This document shows, piece after piece, positions 48,174 to 58,233 of a stretch of DNA of 64,000 nt. Numbering within the stretch: the first letter of the stretch is position 1; each line of letters begins with the position of its first letter. Source of the stretch: Bartonella sp. M0177. GTDB taxonomy: Bacteria > Pseudomonadota > Alphaproteobacteria > Rhizobiales > Rhizobiaceae. A program made the translations under genes and the position numbers. Location: assembly GCF_016102285.1 (NCBI RefSeq), contig NZ_JACFOY010000001.1, forward strand, positions 1,116,001 through 1,180,000. The letters run 5' to 3'. The notes below the pieces were generated by a model. The model made no database searches. It was not told the origin of the DNA and worked only from the letters and a program-made list of their open reading frames with translations.

Positions 48174-49013
48174 GTGAGAAAAGCCAAACGAAACCACTCG
48201 ACATTGGATCTGACAACCGATGAAATCATCTCGGTTCGTGATGTTACAGTCCAATTTGGCAGCAAAAAAGTTCTTGATGGATTGAATTTGGATATTCATC
48301 GCGGGGAAATTTTGGGGTTTATCGGTCCTTCGGGCGCCGGAAAATCGGTTCTGATGAGAACTATTCTGGGGCTCAATAAAAAAGTATCAGGCCATATAAA
48401 AATACTGGGACAGGACATTGATGAAATTTCGGATCAGGAAAAGGTCGAGATCGATATGCGAATGGGTGTATTATTCCAGCATGGTGCGCTTTTTTCAGCA
48501 TTGAATGTTCTGGAAAACATTCAGGTCCCGATGCGGGAATATCTTGATTTGTCGCCAAAATTAATGGACGAACTGGCACGTCTTAAAATCTCGTTGGTCG
48601 GACTTGAAGCCGATACGGCGGAAAAATATCCTTCCGAGCTTTCCGGCGGCATGATTAAACGTGCGGCTCTGGCTCGTGCATTGGCGCTTGATCCCCATAT
48701 TGTTTTTCTGGACGAACCGACATCCGGTCTCGATCCGATTGGCGCGGCAGATTTTGATCTTTTGATTGAAGATTTACGCGACACTATGGGATTAACTGTA
48801 TATATGGTAACACACGACCTTGATAGCCTTTACGCTGTTTGTGACAGAATAGCAGTTCTCGGTCATAAAAAGGTTATGGTCGAGGGGACTATTGAGGATA
48901 TGTTGAAGTTTGACGATCCGTGGGTTCAATCGTATTTTCGTGGTAAACGCGCAAGACAGATTGTTCCTCGTGATCGGCATCCAAAAACTGATATAAAAGA
49001 GACGGCAGAGTAA
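48174..49013 (+). CDS. mlaF: MlaF ATP-binding subunit
   Basis: 279 residues; GTG start. Walker A GPSGAGKSVLMRT, signature LSGGMIKRAALARAL, Walker B HIVFLDEPTSGLDP, and the H-loop in VTHDLDSL. The family variant MxKR after the signature GG marks the MlaF/Ttg2A group. It powers the MlaE permease, which ends 12 bases upstream. Confidence 0.95.
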   Translation: MRKAKRNHSTLDLTTDEIISVRDVTVQFGSKKVLDGLNLDIHRGEILGFIGPSGAGKSVLMRTILGLNKKVSGHIKILGQDIDEISDQEKVEIDMRMGVLFQHGALFSALNVLENIQVPMREYLDLSPKLMDELARLKISLVGLEADTAEKYPSELSGGMIKRAALARALALDPHIVFLDEPTSGLDPIGAADFDLLIEDLRDTMGLTVYMVTHDLDSLYAVCDRIAVLGHKKVMVEGTIEDMLKFDDPWVQSYFRGKRARQIVPRDRHPKTDIKETAE

Positions 49014-49014
49014 G

Positions 49015-49980
49015 ATGGAAACCAGAGCAGATTATGTGACAGTCGGTATCTTCACTGTGGTGACACTTATCGCTGCTTTTATGATCGTTTATTTCATAGC
49101 CAGAATGGGTGATTCCCATCAGCTCGAACCTTTGGATGTGCGCATTCCCGGTTCGGTTACGGGGCTTGGTGAAAGCAGTCAGGTTTTTTTCAACGGCATT
49201 CGCGTTGGTACAGTACGTAGGCTGGTGCTCGATGATACCAATCCGAACATGGTTATAGCAAAAACCGAAATTAATGGTACCACCCCTATAACCCGCTCCA
49301 CAGTCGCAACTTTAGGCTTTCAGGGACTAACCGGCCTTGCCTTTATCGAGCTTAAAGGGGGAAGCCTGAAAGAACCGAACCTTTTGCAAGAGGCCAAGAA
49401 GGAAGATACAGTCGCTCGTATCGATGCGGATCCGTCGACATTCAACAATCTGTTGGCTACAGCGCAAGACATATTTGCCCGCGCCAATTCCACTCTGGGC
49501 GAGATGGAACAATTTATGAAAGATTCCCGTGAACCGCTCACGGAAACGATTAAAAATGCCCGCAATTTCTCGGATACTTTGAACAAAAACACCGACAATG
49601 TGCAGAAAATTCTTGATGATACAAGACAAATGATGTCACGGCTTAATACGGCTTCGGAAAAAGCAGATTCTATAATGGCAAAGCTTGACAATATGCTTTC
49701 ACCCGACAACCGAAACAGTGTTATTGTACAAGCCCAGCAAACTTTAGCTTCTATTCAGAAAGCTGCCGACACGATAAATGAGCATATCGGGCCGATTGCA
49801 AATAATCTCGAAAGATTTTCAGGGCAGGGCTTGAGAAATGTCGAGGCGCTTGTCAGCGATAGCCGCCGCTCGGTTGACCGTATTGAAAGGGCAATATCCG
49901 ATCTGGAGCGTGATCCTCAACGGATATTGTTCGGAGGTTCGGGAACTGTGCCACAATATGACGGGAGAACACGTCGATGA
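49015..49980 (+). CDS. mlaD: MlaD-family (MCE-domain) substrate-binding protein
   Basis: 321 residues. One N-terminal membrane anchor (about 8-28, VGIFTVVTLIAAFMIVYFIA), then the MCE domain (about 38-115; SQVFFNGIRVGTVRRLVLDDTNP). The rest is a long coiled-coil-like helical tail with many Asn and Asp and a C-terminal segment rich in Arg. It starts one base after the mlaF stop and overlaps the next gene by four bases. Confidence 0.93.
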   Translation: METRADYVTVGIFTVVTLIAAFMIVYFIARMGDSHQLEPLDVRIPGSVTGLGESSQVFFNGIRVGTVRRLVLDDTNPNMVIAKTEINGTTPITRSTVATLGFQGLTGLAFIELKGGSLKEPNLLQEAKKEDTVARIDADPSTFNNLLATAQDIFARANSTLGEMEQFMKDSREPLTETIKNARNFSDTLNKNTDNVQKILDDTRQMMSRLNTASEKADSIMAKLDNMLSPDNRNSVIVQAQQTLASIQKAADTINEHIGPIANNLERFSGQGLRNVEALVSDSRRSVDRIERAISDLERDPQRILFGGSGTVPQYDGRTRR

Positions 49981-50588
49981 TAATGGAAACGAAACACGTC
50001 AAACGGGTTCTTTGGTATCCTTTGGGTTTACTGTTGACGGCTTCTCTTCTTTCAGCATGTGGTGCGCCCGCACGTGATACCTATGATCTTTCTATCAACG
50101 ATGTTGCTGTTGCAGGGACACCGAAACATCAAAAGATACAGATACTTATTGAAAAACCGGATGCGGTTAAAGCGCTTGACGGACAAGATATTGTTATCAA
50201 GCAGAATGGCTCCATCGCTTACCTCAAACGGGCACAATGGAGCGACCGTCTTCCTGATCTTGTTCAGGCACGTCTTGTTCAGGCCTTTGACAATAGCAAT
50301 CATTTTGGTGGCGTTGGACGCCCAGGTGACGGCTTGGCAATCAATTATCGTATCCTGACCGATATCCGATCATTCGATGTCAATGTTGTTAACGGACACG
50401 ACATTGCCACTCTGGAAATATCTGTAAAAATTATGGATGACAGAAACGGCAATATAACGGCTTCCAGAGTTTTCAAAACCGAGGCACCTGTTTCAGGAAC
50501 AAATAATAATCAATATGCCGCAGCATTGGATAATGCCTTTAAGAAAATGACCAATGACATCGTAAATTGGACGATTTCGACTATCTGA
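49977..50588 (+). CDS. ABC-type transport auxiliary lipoprotein of the Mla locus
   Basis: 203 residues with a lipoprotein signal ending in LLSACGAP. The mature region matches the auxiliary lipoprotein domain of MCE loci (DUF330/PqiC-like; RAQWSDRLPDLVQARLVQAFDNS). It is translationally coupled to mlaD. It is thought to bridge the transporter to the outer membrane. It is not MlaA- or MlaC-like by sequence. Confidence 0.85.
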   Translation: MIMETKHVKRVLWYPLGLLLTASLLSACGAPARDTYDLSINDVAVAGTPKHQKIQILIEKPDAVKALDGQDIVIKQNGSIAYLKRAQWSDRLPDLVQARLVQAFDNSNHFGGVGRPGDGLAINYRILTDIRSFDVNVVNGHDIATLEISVKIMDDRNGNITASRVFKTEAPVSGTNNNQYAAALDNAFKKMTNDIVNWTISTI

Positions 50589-51245
50589 AAAGTGTAGGGC
50601 ATCCGCCTTTGTGGTGGAGTCGTGCGAATTTTGATGACCCGTCATGGGATTAAGGTTAAGCAAAAAAGATAGCCAACCCCCGAACCGGTGCGAAAAAATA
50701 TTGGCGAAATAAATGGTGAGGTTCTCGCAGAATTTTTGGCTTTAACCTGTTTTATCGCCATCGAACACTTTGGTCACTAACCGATGCATCGCCAAAAAGG
50801 GCGAGTAACGACTGCGCCATTCTTGATATTTTCATTATTGCTGTTTCATTCGCGGGGTTCAATAATCCTAAAACAGTTTCCATTTAGGCTCGGTTTGAAA
50901 CACGAAAAGCAGTTCTATGCTTGATAAACGGTCGTGAGTTAACCGGTCAATCGAATAAGACAGATAACAGTTCCGGAAATTCGAGTGCTGTCGCTCAAGA
51001 AAAAGCCGAAATTCATAAGTTGATATGAAAGCCTGAAACGATATTATTTTTAGAAAGACGGCTTGTCAGGAAAGCAAAGAATTTTGTGCGCTTTATCGGT
51101 TTCGTATTCTGTAATGAATTTTGCGAAGCTAATCAGATAGCAATTTTTAAAAACTAAATATTGAAAATCGATAATGTGCAATTTGTCGATTTTCGTAAAA
51201 CAAAAAAGATGGGGGATGTTTCACCTTTCTATGGCGGGATTGTTT

Positions 51246-51471
51246 AACTATTGACAGGTTAATCAATCAGAGCCTTCGTCGCTTGATTAATTGTTTTCCC
51301 AATAGTTTTTCAACAATTTATGGCTTTAAAATTGATTTGTCTTTCAAAGATAGGGCAGGTTGAACTCCAAATCCCCGTTTTGATTGTTTGTTGAAACAAC
51401 TTAATGTTTGATTGTTTGTCGAGACGAGTTGAAACGGCCTCAATTGAAAAAATGGAATTTTTCAAAGCCGT
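51246..51471. ncRNA. Candidate structured element / non-coding RNA
   Basis: Nested perfect repeats: AACTATTG/CAATAGTT (51246-51253, 51300-51307) enclose TTAATCAA/TTGATTAA (51259-51266, 51283-51290). Then a direct repeat TTTGATTGTTTGT at 51379 and 51407 (28-bp period). Then a compound hairpin ACGGC/GCCGT (51434-51438, 51467-51471) enclosing TTGAAAAA/TTTTTCAA (51444-51451, 51458-51465). No known RNA family is recognised and strand is undecided. Confidence 0.35.
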
Positions 51472-51917
51472 GATCTCTTTAATAAAAAGGGTGTTCGGTT
51501 GTTTTTTCTGAAATTTTTGTCTCTAGCCAATTTATTGGCTTCTTATTATCCGCTCAACCAAGTTTGTCCTTACCAGCTTCAATTGACAAAAGCATTCAGG
51601 ATAATGATTTGCTGAGGATTCACTCTCCAATTCCGATCTGTTTGAATGATATTTTCCACATTAAAGCATAGAAAATAGCGACAGCGCTCTAAACATTTAA
51701 CGAAATGGTGGTCGTATCTAATCAGGAAGACTGACTTTGAATAACCTATTTCAGACCTCTGTGACCCCAATCAAGGGACAGGAACAGAATGAATAATCAG
51801 GGAAAAATAGTCAGCCGAGAGATAGAACGCCAATCGAGCGGAAGTAAATCTCCGACAAGGTTAATCAAGTTTGATAGACAGATAGATAGCGAGAAATGAA
51901 GTCGCAGACCACGGATA

Positions 51918-51945
51918 TGAAAAAGGGGAGCTTGATGCTCCCCTT
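51918..51945 (-). terminator. Rho-independent terminator of gpr
   Basis: On the minus strand AAGGGGAGC pairs with GCTCCCCTT around a 5-base loop and is followed by TTTTTC. It lies seven bases past the gpr stop codon. Confidence 0.9.
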
Positions 51946-51951
51946 ATCAGA

Positions 51952-54900
51952 TTACTGGATACGGCCGCTTGCATGGGCAAGCATTGTATAAACCTTGCCT
52001 GTATCGGAAGTGAGATATTTCCTTATTGTTTCTCTGTCACCGGTTTCCCGCGAGACATCGCGTAGCAGTTTCTCGAAATCTGCGATATATTGGTTGACCG
52101 AACGACGGAAGTCACTATCAACCAGATATTTTTGGCGGATTTTTTCGAATGTTTTCTGGCCATTCAGCGTGTAGAGCTTCTGTGTGTAAATATTCCGCTG
52201 TCCACGACGATAATGATCCCAGAGTTGAACCGCAGCATTATGATCAATTGCCCGGACAATATCGACGGATAGAGAATTCAGCGATTCAATCACGTGATCG
52301 GCAGGGCGCGGCTGGTCAACTTTGGTGAGAGTTGCAACACCCGATTCATCCCCGCGAGAAGCTCGAGCCAAAAGATTTGATACCCAACCGTCTTTTACAG
52401 GCGCCGTGGCAGGCTTTGGTGTCATTGACGGATTTGCCGTAAAATTCTGTTTGAACAAAGTGGATGAACGCGGTCTGTCTTCAAAAACAGGGGTTTCTGC
52501 TTTCAAGCTTGTAGCCGACGTTGATGGCCGCGAAAAATTGCTGTTCTGCGCATTTTGTTGCATGAGCAGAGACAATTCCTGCAACGCTTTGATCTGATCG
52601 GTAACAGCATGACGCATTTGCTCGGCTGATTCTTTCGTTTGTGCCGGTAGCTGACGGATAGTGGTGTTCAAATTATTGCTTGTTTTTTCAAGCTCGCTCT
52701 TGATGGATTCTGTTGCGCGGCGAATTTCATCGGTAGCATTGGAAAATTTCGACGAAGCGACAACAACCATCTCGTTCAAACTCTGCTGGAGTCTGAACGC
52801 TGAATCCCGTGTGCTCTGGTCTGTTTCTTTCAAGGCCGACCCGATAGCCTCCTCGTAATGAGCAATGACCTGATTGATTTCTTCCGATTTGGACATCAAT
52901 GCATCACTTAATTGGGCCAGTGCATTTTGCTTTTCTTCAATCGTACCGCTAAACGAGTTTTGTGATTGATTAAGCATGTGAACAGCCTGATTGAGAACAT
53001 TTGCGTGTTGATCAAGGCTTTGAGACATTTGATTTATTTGTTCAAGTGCGCTGCCAGACAAGCCTTGCAGAAGTTCAACATTATTGCCCAACATCTGGGT
53101 AGAATTGTTCAGATTTTCAGCAATCTGATTACTGTTCTGGTAGAAACTATTGGCGGCTTCATTGAACTGTCCGTCAATATTCTGGATTGACGTAATCAAG
53201 CTATTTGCATTGGCACTGATATTCTGTGCAGATTGTTCCATCTGCATCAACACTCCCGAAACATTGCCGATGAAATCATCCTTGACACCGGAAACCGCTT
53301 GAAGTGTTTCCGAGGTGCGTTGTGCCAAGGCGTTCATCAAGGCATCATTTTGCGCTTGCATGCGTTGTTCGGCTTCTTGTGTTGCAGCGCTCAATTGATC
53401 ATTGAACTGGGCTGCCAGACTACCGAGTGATTGGGTCGTCTGTTGAGCGGCCTGTCCGAGATTTTCGGCAACATTTGTCAGTTGTTCGACATCACCTGCA
53501 ATCTTGCTGGAAGCTCCGCTAACGACATTATTGACGTTTTCGCCAATGCTATTCAAATGATAATCGATATTGGTTTGCAATTGCTGCATCGTTTCGTTCA
53601 GGAAATTGGAACGATCAGCTAATGATTGTTCTATAGATTGTGCTGAACTGACTATAACCGAATTGAAACGTTCGGCCTGCTGATTGATAATCCCCTCGGC
53701 TTTCGCCATTTCACCGTCAAAAGATGTTGTCAGAGTCTGTCCAGCTTCATTGAAGCGTGTTGTGGCTTCATTAATTTTTGCATCAAGAGAGGAAAGAATG
53801 TTGTCGCCTGCAGCCGAAAGAGCTTTGCCAACTGTTTCGGATTGTTCCGACAGGTTTGTAACAGCCCGTTTTCCGGAAGCAGATAGGACACCTTCGGCTT
53901 TTACAGCTACGTCGGCAAAAGACGTTACAAACTCCTGACCAAGATCGGCAATCTTGGTTTGAACCTTATTTGTTTCATTGTTCAGCGTCGACAAAATGCC
54001 GTCGCTAATGTTCGTGAGGGTAGACTGAAGTTTGGTTGCTTCCTCATTGAAGGAGGAGAGAACCTGATTGCCCGATTGCGACAACAAAGAAGATGCTTTG
54101 TCAGCAATATCGTTCAGCGAACCTTTCAAAGATTCATTTGAATCTTCAAGAATTGTTTTGGTTTTATCGGTTTGTTCGGCCAAAGATGTTGTCAAACCAG
54201 CTCCGGCAGACGAAAGAATGTCGGATGCTCTGTTTGTTGCTTCTGTCAGCCCGTTAACGAGTTTATCGCTTGTCTCGTCAAGCAACGTATGCGCTCTGTC
54301 GGTCTGGGATGTCAGGTTCGACACCAGATCACCACCTGATTGTGTAATCAATTCGGCTGCTTTTTTGGCTTCGTCGGTGAAGGTTTCGGATGCAGAAGTA
54401 ATGCTGTCGCGAAGCCCGCTAGCAAAAGACAGGGCCGAACCTTCCAACGAGCTTTTTACGTTCTGTATGCCGGTTTCCAGTGCGTTCTGTATCGTCTGGG
54501 TACGATTGTCCAGAATAGCAGTCTGTTCGGAAAACGTGCGTTTAATGCCTTCATTGTTTTCGGCTACCACGTTTTTAAGTTCGTCTGATTTTTGTTCTAA
54601 CAAGTTGCTTTGCGCTTCGAACGACTTCGATATGTCACCTAGCGTATTCGTAAAGTTATCCTGTAACTCTTTTGCGCGCTCGGTGACGATATTGGAATTG
54701 GTCGTCAATGTCTCATTCATGGACCCGATGCGGTTATCCATTGATGTCAACAATGACTCATTTGATTCGCTCAGCGCTTTTTCGAGCAATTGCGTATGAT
54801 TTTTAAGAGTGTCCAAATGATTCGCGAATGCCGTTTTCAATTCCTGACTATTGTTGGCGATCGAATCTTGTACTTTCAGTACCTGGCTGCCAACCGTATC

Positions 54901-56973
54901 GTTGAATGTAGCGTCACCTTTCGCAATGACATCCTTGATATAATCGATGCGCTCTTCCAGAATACGTGCCTGATCGGCAAGGACTTCGTTCAGAGCGGAA
55001 CTGTTGACTGTAAGTGAATCTCTTAAAGCATCCGCTCTCGTGTCAATATTTTGGGTTTGTGTATCAATAAGTTCATTGGCTGTTTCAAAACTCTTTTCAA
55101 TAGCAGCCTGTAATGCGTTGGTGCGTTTTTCAATGCCTTCAACATGCTCGCGCGAGTGCAGATCAAGTGTTTCGACATTTTTGACCAAAACTTGTTCAAT
55201 ACTGCTGACGTGCTGTGAAAGTACGTCCATTTGGCCTTTCACTGTCTGAGCCAATTTGTCGGTTTCGCTCCCGAGCATTTCTGCTATGAGTTCGCGTCCT
55301 CCGGCAATCTGTGATTTGAATTCTTCGGAACGATTTTTGAGCATATCGCCAAGCGAGATATCAAGCCCTTTGACTTCATCAGCAAGCAATTTTTTGCCGT
55401 CATCAAATGTTGACAAGAAGTCATTACGACCTGCGGTAAATGCATTCGCAATTTCGACAGTACGAGCCTTGAGAGTTTCGTTGATTTGATTTGCTCTTGC
55501 ATCAAGAACGCCACCCAGCTTTTCAGTGTTTTCTTCAAGCTCCTGAGCACGGTTTATAAAGGCAGCGATGATTGAATTGCCACGTTCGCCCAGTGAACTG
55601 TCAACATCGGCAAGACGTTTTTCAAACGCCGCAATCGCTTCTGTGGCGACATTGTCGAATTGTGTGGACAAAGTAGTGGCATGGTCGCCCAGTTTTGTAA
55701 TTTTGTCGTTAAAATCGGATAGAGCCCGCTCGGTAGCAGCTTGCATCCGTTGACTGAGTGCTTCTGCGCGCTGTTCTGCTTCCTCGGCTCCTTGATTGAA
55801 ACTTGTGGAAATTTTTTCACTATTTTTTTCCAGCCGTTCTGCCGCAGACGTAACGCTCTGTTCGAGATTGTTATAAAGATCGGAATTCTGCCTTTGCAAT
55901 TCTTCGGCAGTCTGACGGAATTTTTCAGCAAGTTCACCACTTACTCCGTCACCCACCTCTGCCAATCTGGCAACAAGTTCTTCGCCTTGTTTTTGGAGTG
56001 TTTGAGTAAGTGTTTTTGTAACATTCTCGACATTGGTCGAAATATTGGACGTGATGGCGTCGAATTCTTTACTTAATTCGTTCTGTGTGCCGCGAATAGT
56101 GGATTGCACCCGATCGGCATGACCGAGAATTGCTTCGCGTTCGGTGCTCAGTTCGCTAATGAGATTATGAATACGCGATTCATTTTCTGTATAGGCACGT
56201 TCAAGATTTTGAACCTCACCCTGAATGAGTGCTTCGAGTTCCACAGCACGTGACAGAGTCCGTTCAATACCTTCGTTCATGGCAGAAACTTCCTGACGGA
56301 TAGTTTTACCAAGTGATACGGCATGTTCTTCTGTTGCTTGCGGACGACCTAAACGTAAAGCAGCATCACTTACTGCAGCGGCAATATTCCGAAGTTCAGT
56401 CGATCGTTTGGAAAGCTGCGCAAATCCCCAGAACATTAAAATAGGAACAGCGGTTCCGGCGGCAACGGCCAGTCCGACAGGAGTGGCAGCAAATGCTGCA
56501 AGGCCGGCAGGAGCCAATGAATTGGCAACATACGCACCGCCTGCTGCCCACAGAGCACTGAGTGCAGTGGTGCTCCAATAAATACGCGATGGCTTTGCCG
56601 TATAGTTTCCGGAAACCTTTATTAAATTGAGATCATCATTGGCAGGCTTCGGTGGATTGGCTACGAGACTGTCATGCACGGTACCGCCGGTCGATTCGCG
56701 ATCCGGTTTCTTGCCGAACAGGCTTTCAGCCACAGATTCATCAACAGTCGGGCTATTCTGGCCGTTCAATCGAGCGGTGGAAGCATTTTCAGCAGCAAGC
56801 TCTTCGGTTGCTTGCGCTATTTGCTCGGCGAGATCATCAAGATCGATCAGGCCGTTGGTCGATTGGGCAGCACTCTCTTTTGTGGTGGCATTATCGAAAT
56901 TGAAGTCCAAAGCCTCTTCGAGTGCTTCCTCGACTTCGTCATCAATTTTTTCTGCCTTGGTTCTACGTGCCAT
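51952..56973 (-). CDS. gpr: Giant membrane-anchored coiled-coil protein, Growth Pole Ring (GPR)-like
   Basis: 1673 residues. Residues 1-131 are acidic and low-complexity, 132-183 hold hydrophobic segments (SALWAAGGAYVANSL and GLAVAAGTAVPILMFWGFAQL), and about 190-1480 are continuous helical repeats of the apolipoprotein A/E type with few prolines. A basic, proline-containing linker leads to a distinct C-terminal domain of about 120 residues (from HVIESLNSLSVDIVRAID to the end). This architecture matches Agrobacterium GPR, a ring at the growing pole, and its relatives in polar-growing Rhizobiales. Flanking genes are unrelated. The family assignment is by architecture and knowledge, not a search. 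Confidence 0.8.
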   Translation of the reverse strand: MARRTKAEKIDDEVEEALEEALDFNFDNATTKESAAQSTNGLIDLDDLAEQIAQATEELAAENASTARLNGQNSPTVDESVAESLFGKKPDRESTGGTVHDSLVANPPKPANDDLNLIKVSGNYTAKPSRIYWSTTALSALWAAGGAYVANSLAPAGLAAFAATPVGLAVAAGTAVPILMFWGFAQLSKRSTELRNIAAAVSDAALRLGRPQATEEHAVSLGKTIRQEVSAMNEGIERTLSRAVELEALIQGEVQNLERAYTENESRIHNLISELSTEREAILGHADRVQSTIRGTQNELSKEFDAITSNISTNVENVTKTLTQTLQKQGEELVARLAEVGDGVSGELAEKFRQTAEELQRQNSDLYNNLEQSVTSAAERLEKNSEKISTSFNQGAEEAEQRAEALSQRMQAATERALSDFNDKITKLGDHATTLSTQFDNVATEAIAAFEKRLADVDSSLGERGNSIIAAFINRAQELEENTEKLGGVLDARANQINETLKARTVEIANAFTAGRNDFLSTFDDGKKLLADEVKGLDISLGDMLKNRSEEFKSQIAGGRELIAEMLGSETDKLAQTVKGQMDVLSQHVSSIEQVLVKNVETLDLHSREHVEGIEKRTNALQAAIEKSFETANELIDTQTQNIDTRADALRDSLTVNSSALNEVLADQARILEERIDYIKDVIAKGDATFNDTVGSQVLKVQDSIANNSQELKTAFANHLDTLKNHTQLLEKALSESNESLLTSMDNRIGSMNETLTTNSNIVTERAKELQDNFTNTLGDISKSFEAQSNLLEQKSDELKNVVAENNEGIKRTFSEQTAILDNRTQTIQNALETGIQNVKSSLEGSALSFASGLRDSITSASETFTDEAKKAAELITQSGGDLVSNLTSQTDRAHTLLDETSDKLVNGLTEATNRASDILSSAGAGLTTSLAEQTDKTKTILEDSNESLKGSLNDIADKASSLLSQSGNQVLSSFNEEATKLQSTLTNISDGILSTLNNETNKVQTKIADLGQEFVTSFADVAVKAEGVLSASGKRAVTNLSEQSETVGKALSAAGDNILSSLDAKINEATTRFNEAGQTLTTSFDGEMAKAEGIINQQAERFNSVIVSSAQSIEQSLADRSNFLNETMQQLQTNIDYHLNSIGENVNNVVSGASSKIAGDVEQLTNVAENLGQAAQQTTQSLGSLAAQFNDQLSAATQEAEQRMQAQNDALMNALAQRTSETLQAVSGVKDDFIGNVSGVLMQMEQSAQNISANANSLITSIQNIDGQFNEAANSFYQNSNQIAENLNNSTQMLGNNVELLQGLSGSALEQINQMSQSLDQHANVLNQAVHMLNQSQNSFSGTIEEKQNALAQLSDALMSKSEEINQVIAHYEEAIGSALKETDQSTRDSAFRLQQSLNEMVVVASSKFSNATDEIRRATESIKSELEKTSNNLNTTIRQLPAQTKESAEQMRHAVTDQIKALQELSLLMQQNAQNSNFSRPSTSATSLKAETPVFEDRPRSSTLFKQNFTANPSMTPKPATAPVKDGWVSNLLARASRGDESGVATLTKVDQPRPADHVIESLNSLSVDIVRAIDHNAAVQLWDHYRRGQRNIYTQKLYTLNGQKTFEKIRQKYLVDSDFRRSVNQYIADFEKLLRDVSRETGDRETIRKYLTSDTGKVYTMLAHASGRIQ

Positions 56974-57174
56974 CTTAGCCTCTTTACTCTATACACATTG
57001 AAAGACGGTGGTACTTTCAATAAAGCATGCTTATCCTAACCTTTAAGGAATTAGAAAGGAATACGTTCTTGGCTAAAGTTTGAAATCTTTTAAGATAAAG
57101 TTAACGGCGCCACGACGGGAGTCTCAAAAAACTAAAAAAAATGTGATAAATCAAATATATAGGACGATTAAAAG

Positions 57175-57498
57175 TTGGTACATATTTTGTTCATAAGTGA
57201 GGAAAACAACCAGCAATTTGCTGTGGATAGCTCATCAGGCCTCACTCTGATGGAGGCTGCACTGGAAAATAACGTGCCCGGCATCATCGCCGAATGTGGT
57301 GGCGCATGTTCCTGTGCAACATGTCATGTCTATATAGATGAAAAATGGCAGAACAGGGTAGGGGCGCCAAATATAATGGAAGATGATATGTTGGATTTTG
57401 CTTATGACAGACGTGAAAATTCCAGACTTTCTTGTCAAATTGTTCTCGATGAAAGTCTGGATGGACTTGTTGTTTACATTCCAGAACGCCAAAGCTGA
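57175..57498 (+). CDS. 2Fe-2S ferredoxin, adrenodoxin type
   Basis: 107 residues. Cluster cysteines in ECGGACSCATCHVYI (C-x5-C-x2-C) and a fourth in RLSCQIV. Start is TTG at 57175 with AGGA about ten bases upstream. It may serve Fe-S assembly or a cytochrome P450/hydroxylase electron path; no partner is adjacent. It converges with the DUF922 gene, four bases apart. Confidence 0.92.
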   Translation: MVHILFISEENNQQFAVDSSSGLTLMEAALENNVPGIIAECGGACSCATCHVYIDEKWQNRVGAPNIMEDDMLDFAYDRRENSRLSCQIVLDESLDGLVVYIPERQS

Positions 57499-57501
57499 TG
57501 A

Positions 57502-58128
57502 TTATTGCTTTGCTTGTTCCAGTTTTTGCAAACGTCCGACAAGTAAATTTATAAAGCGGTGATCGAAATTGACGGCCTCTGCACGATCAAACTGTCGCTG
57601 GGCATTTTCATGGTCGATCAGGATATTATAGGTTGTCTTTTCGATATCCTGCTTCAACAGATTGCAATTCGATCTATAGGGAAGACTTTTTACCGAGCGT
57701 TCTATTTTTGTCGCATGGGAGCGGGCAATCACAATGTGACTTTCTTCATGGCGCTGGATATCCCTCGACAATGTGTCCCATACGAGAGCCATTTCGATCG
57801 ATTTGGTCGTTGAACGCTGTTTCCATCTCGGCAGAGACATTTTTGCATGAACATCAACACTCACAGATGCGACTTTGCAATAACGACCGTCCTGAACAAG
57901 TTTCAATCGCGGATCAAACGAAATTGTTGTGGCTCCGGGGTGGCGGCTTGCGGTACTTTTAATATAGGGTCCCTTATGTGCCAAGGCCTTATCGAGTTGC
58001 TCAGGAGTTGTGCCTGACAAGGTGTAATAGCTGACAGTTTTATAAATTCTGGCGGCATCAGCCGTTACAGAAAACGGTATCAAGAAAAAACATGTAGCAG
58101 CCAAAGTACTGATCGTTTTTTTGAACAT
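57502..58128 (-). CDS. Exported DUF922-type putative zinc protease
   Basis: 208 residues with an N-terminal signal peptide (FKKTISTLAATCFFLIPFSVTADA). The motif RHEESHIVIA contains HExxH and a downstream His-bearing segment, as in DUF922 proteins. The N-terminal YYTLSGTTPEQLDKAL is also typical. Substrate unknown. The gene is divergent from folP. Confidence 0.85.
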   Translation of the reverse strand: MFKKTISTLAATCFFLIPFSVTADAARIYKTVSYYTLSGTTPEQLDKALAHKGPYIKSTASRHPGATTISFDPRLKLVQDGRYCKVASVSVDVHAKMSLPRWKQRSTTKSIEMALVWDTLSRDIQRHEESHIVIARSHATKIERSVKSLPYRSNCNLLKQDIEKTTYNILIDHENAQRQFDRAEAVNFDHRFINLLVGRLQKLEQAKQ

Positions 58129-58233
58129 TTTAATCTCTGTCGTTAAAAATAGTAAACTTGTGTGATCATTTACATGAATATGCTAAAAAAGCGTCTACAA
58201 AATAAGACAATCTTGAAGCAAGCGAAAATTAAT

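Larger units (their letters stand above)
50589..51951. other. 1.36-kb gap without a supported gene
   Basis: The longest non-coding stretch in the window. Short frames (for example 51579-51770, minus) lack motifs and ribosome sites; a frame near 50910-51022 has plausible composition (SNKTDNSSGNSSAVAQEK) but no start and no family. From 51246 to 51471 nested hairpins and a direct repeat are seen (separate entry). The final bases hold the terminator of gpr. Confidence 0.5.

Noticed and set aside
51579..51770. 63-codon minus-strand frame
   Set aside because: No ribosome site and no recognisable domain.
54068..54799. 243-codon plus-strand frame
   Set aside because: Antisense to gpr; such long frames arise from the biased codon use of coiled-coil genes.
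52600..56300. Repetitive DNA resembling a repeat array
   Set aside because: The repeats are protein-level helical periods in gpr; there are no uniform spacers and no cas genes, so not CRISPR.
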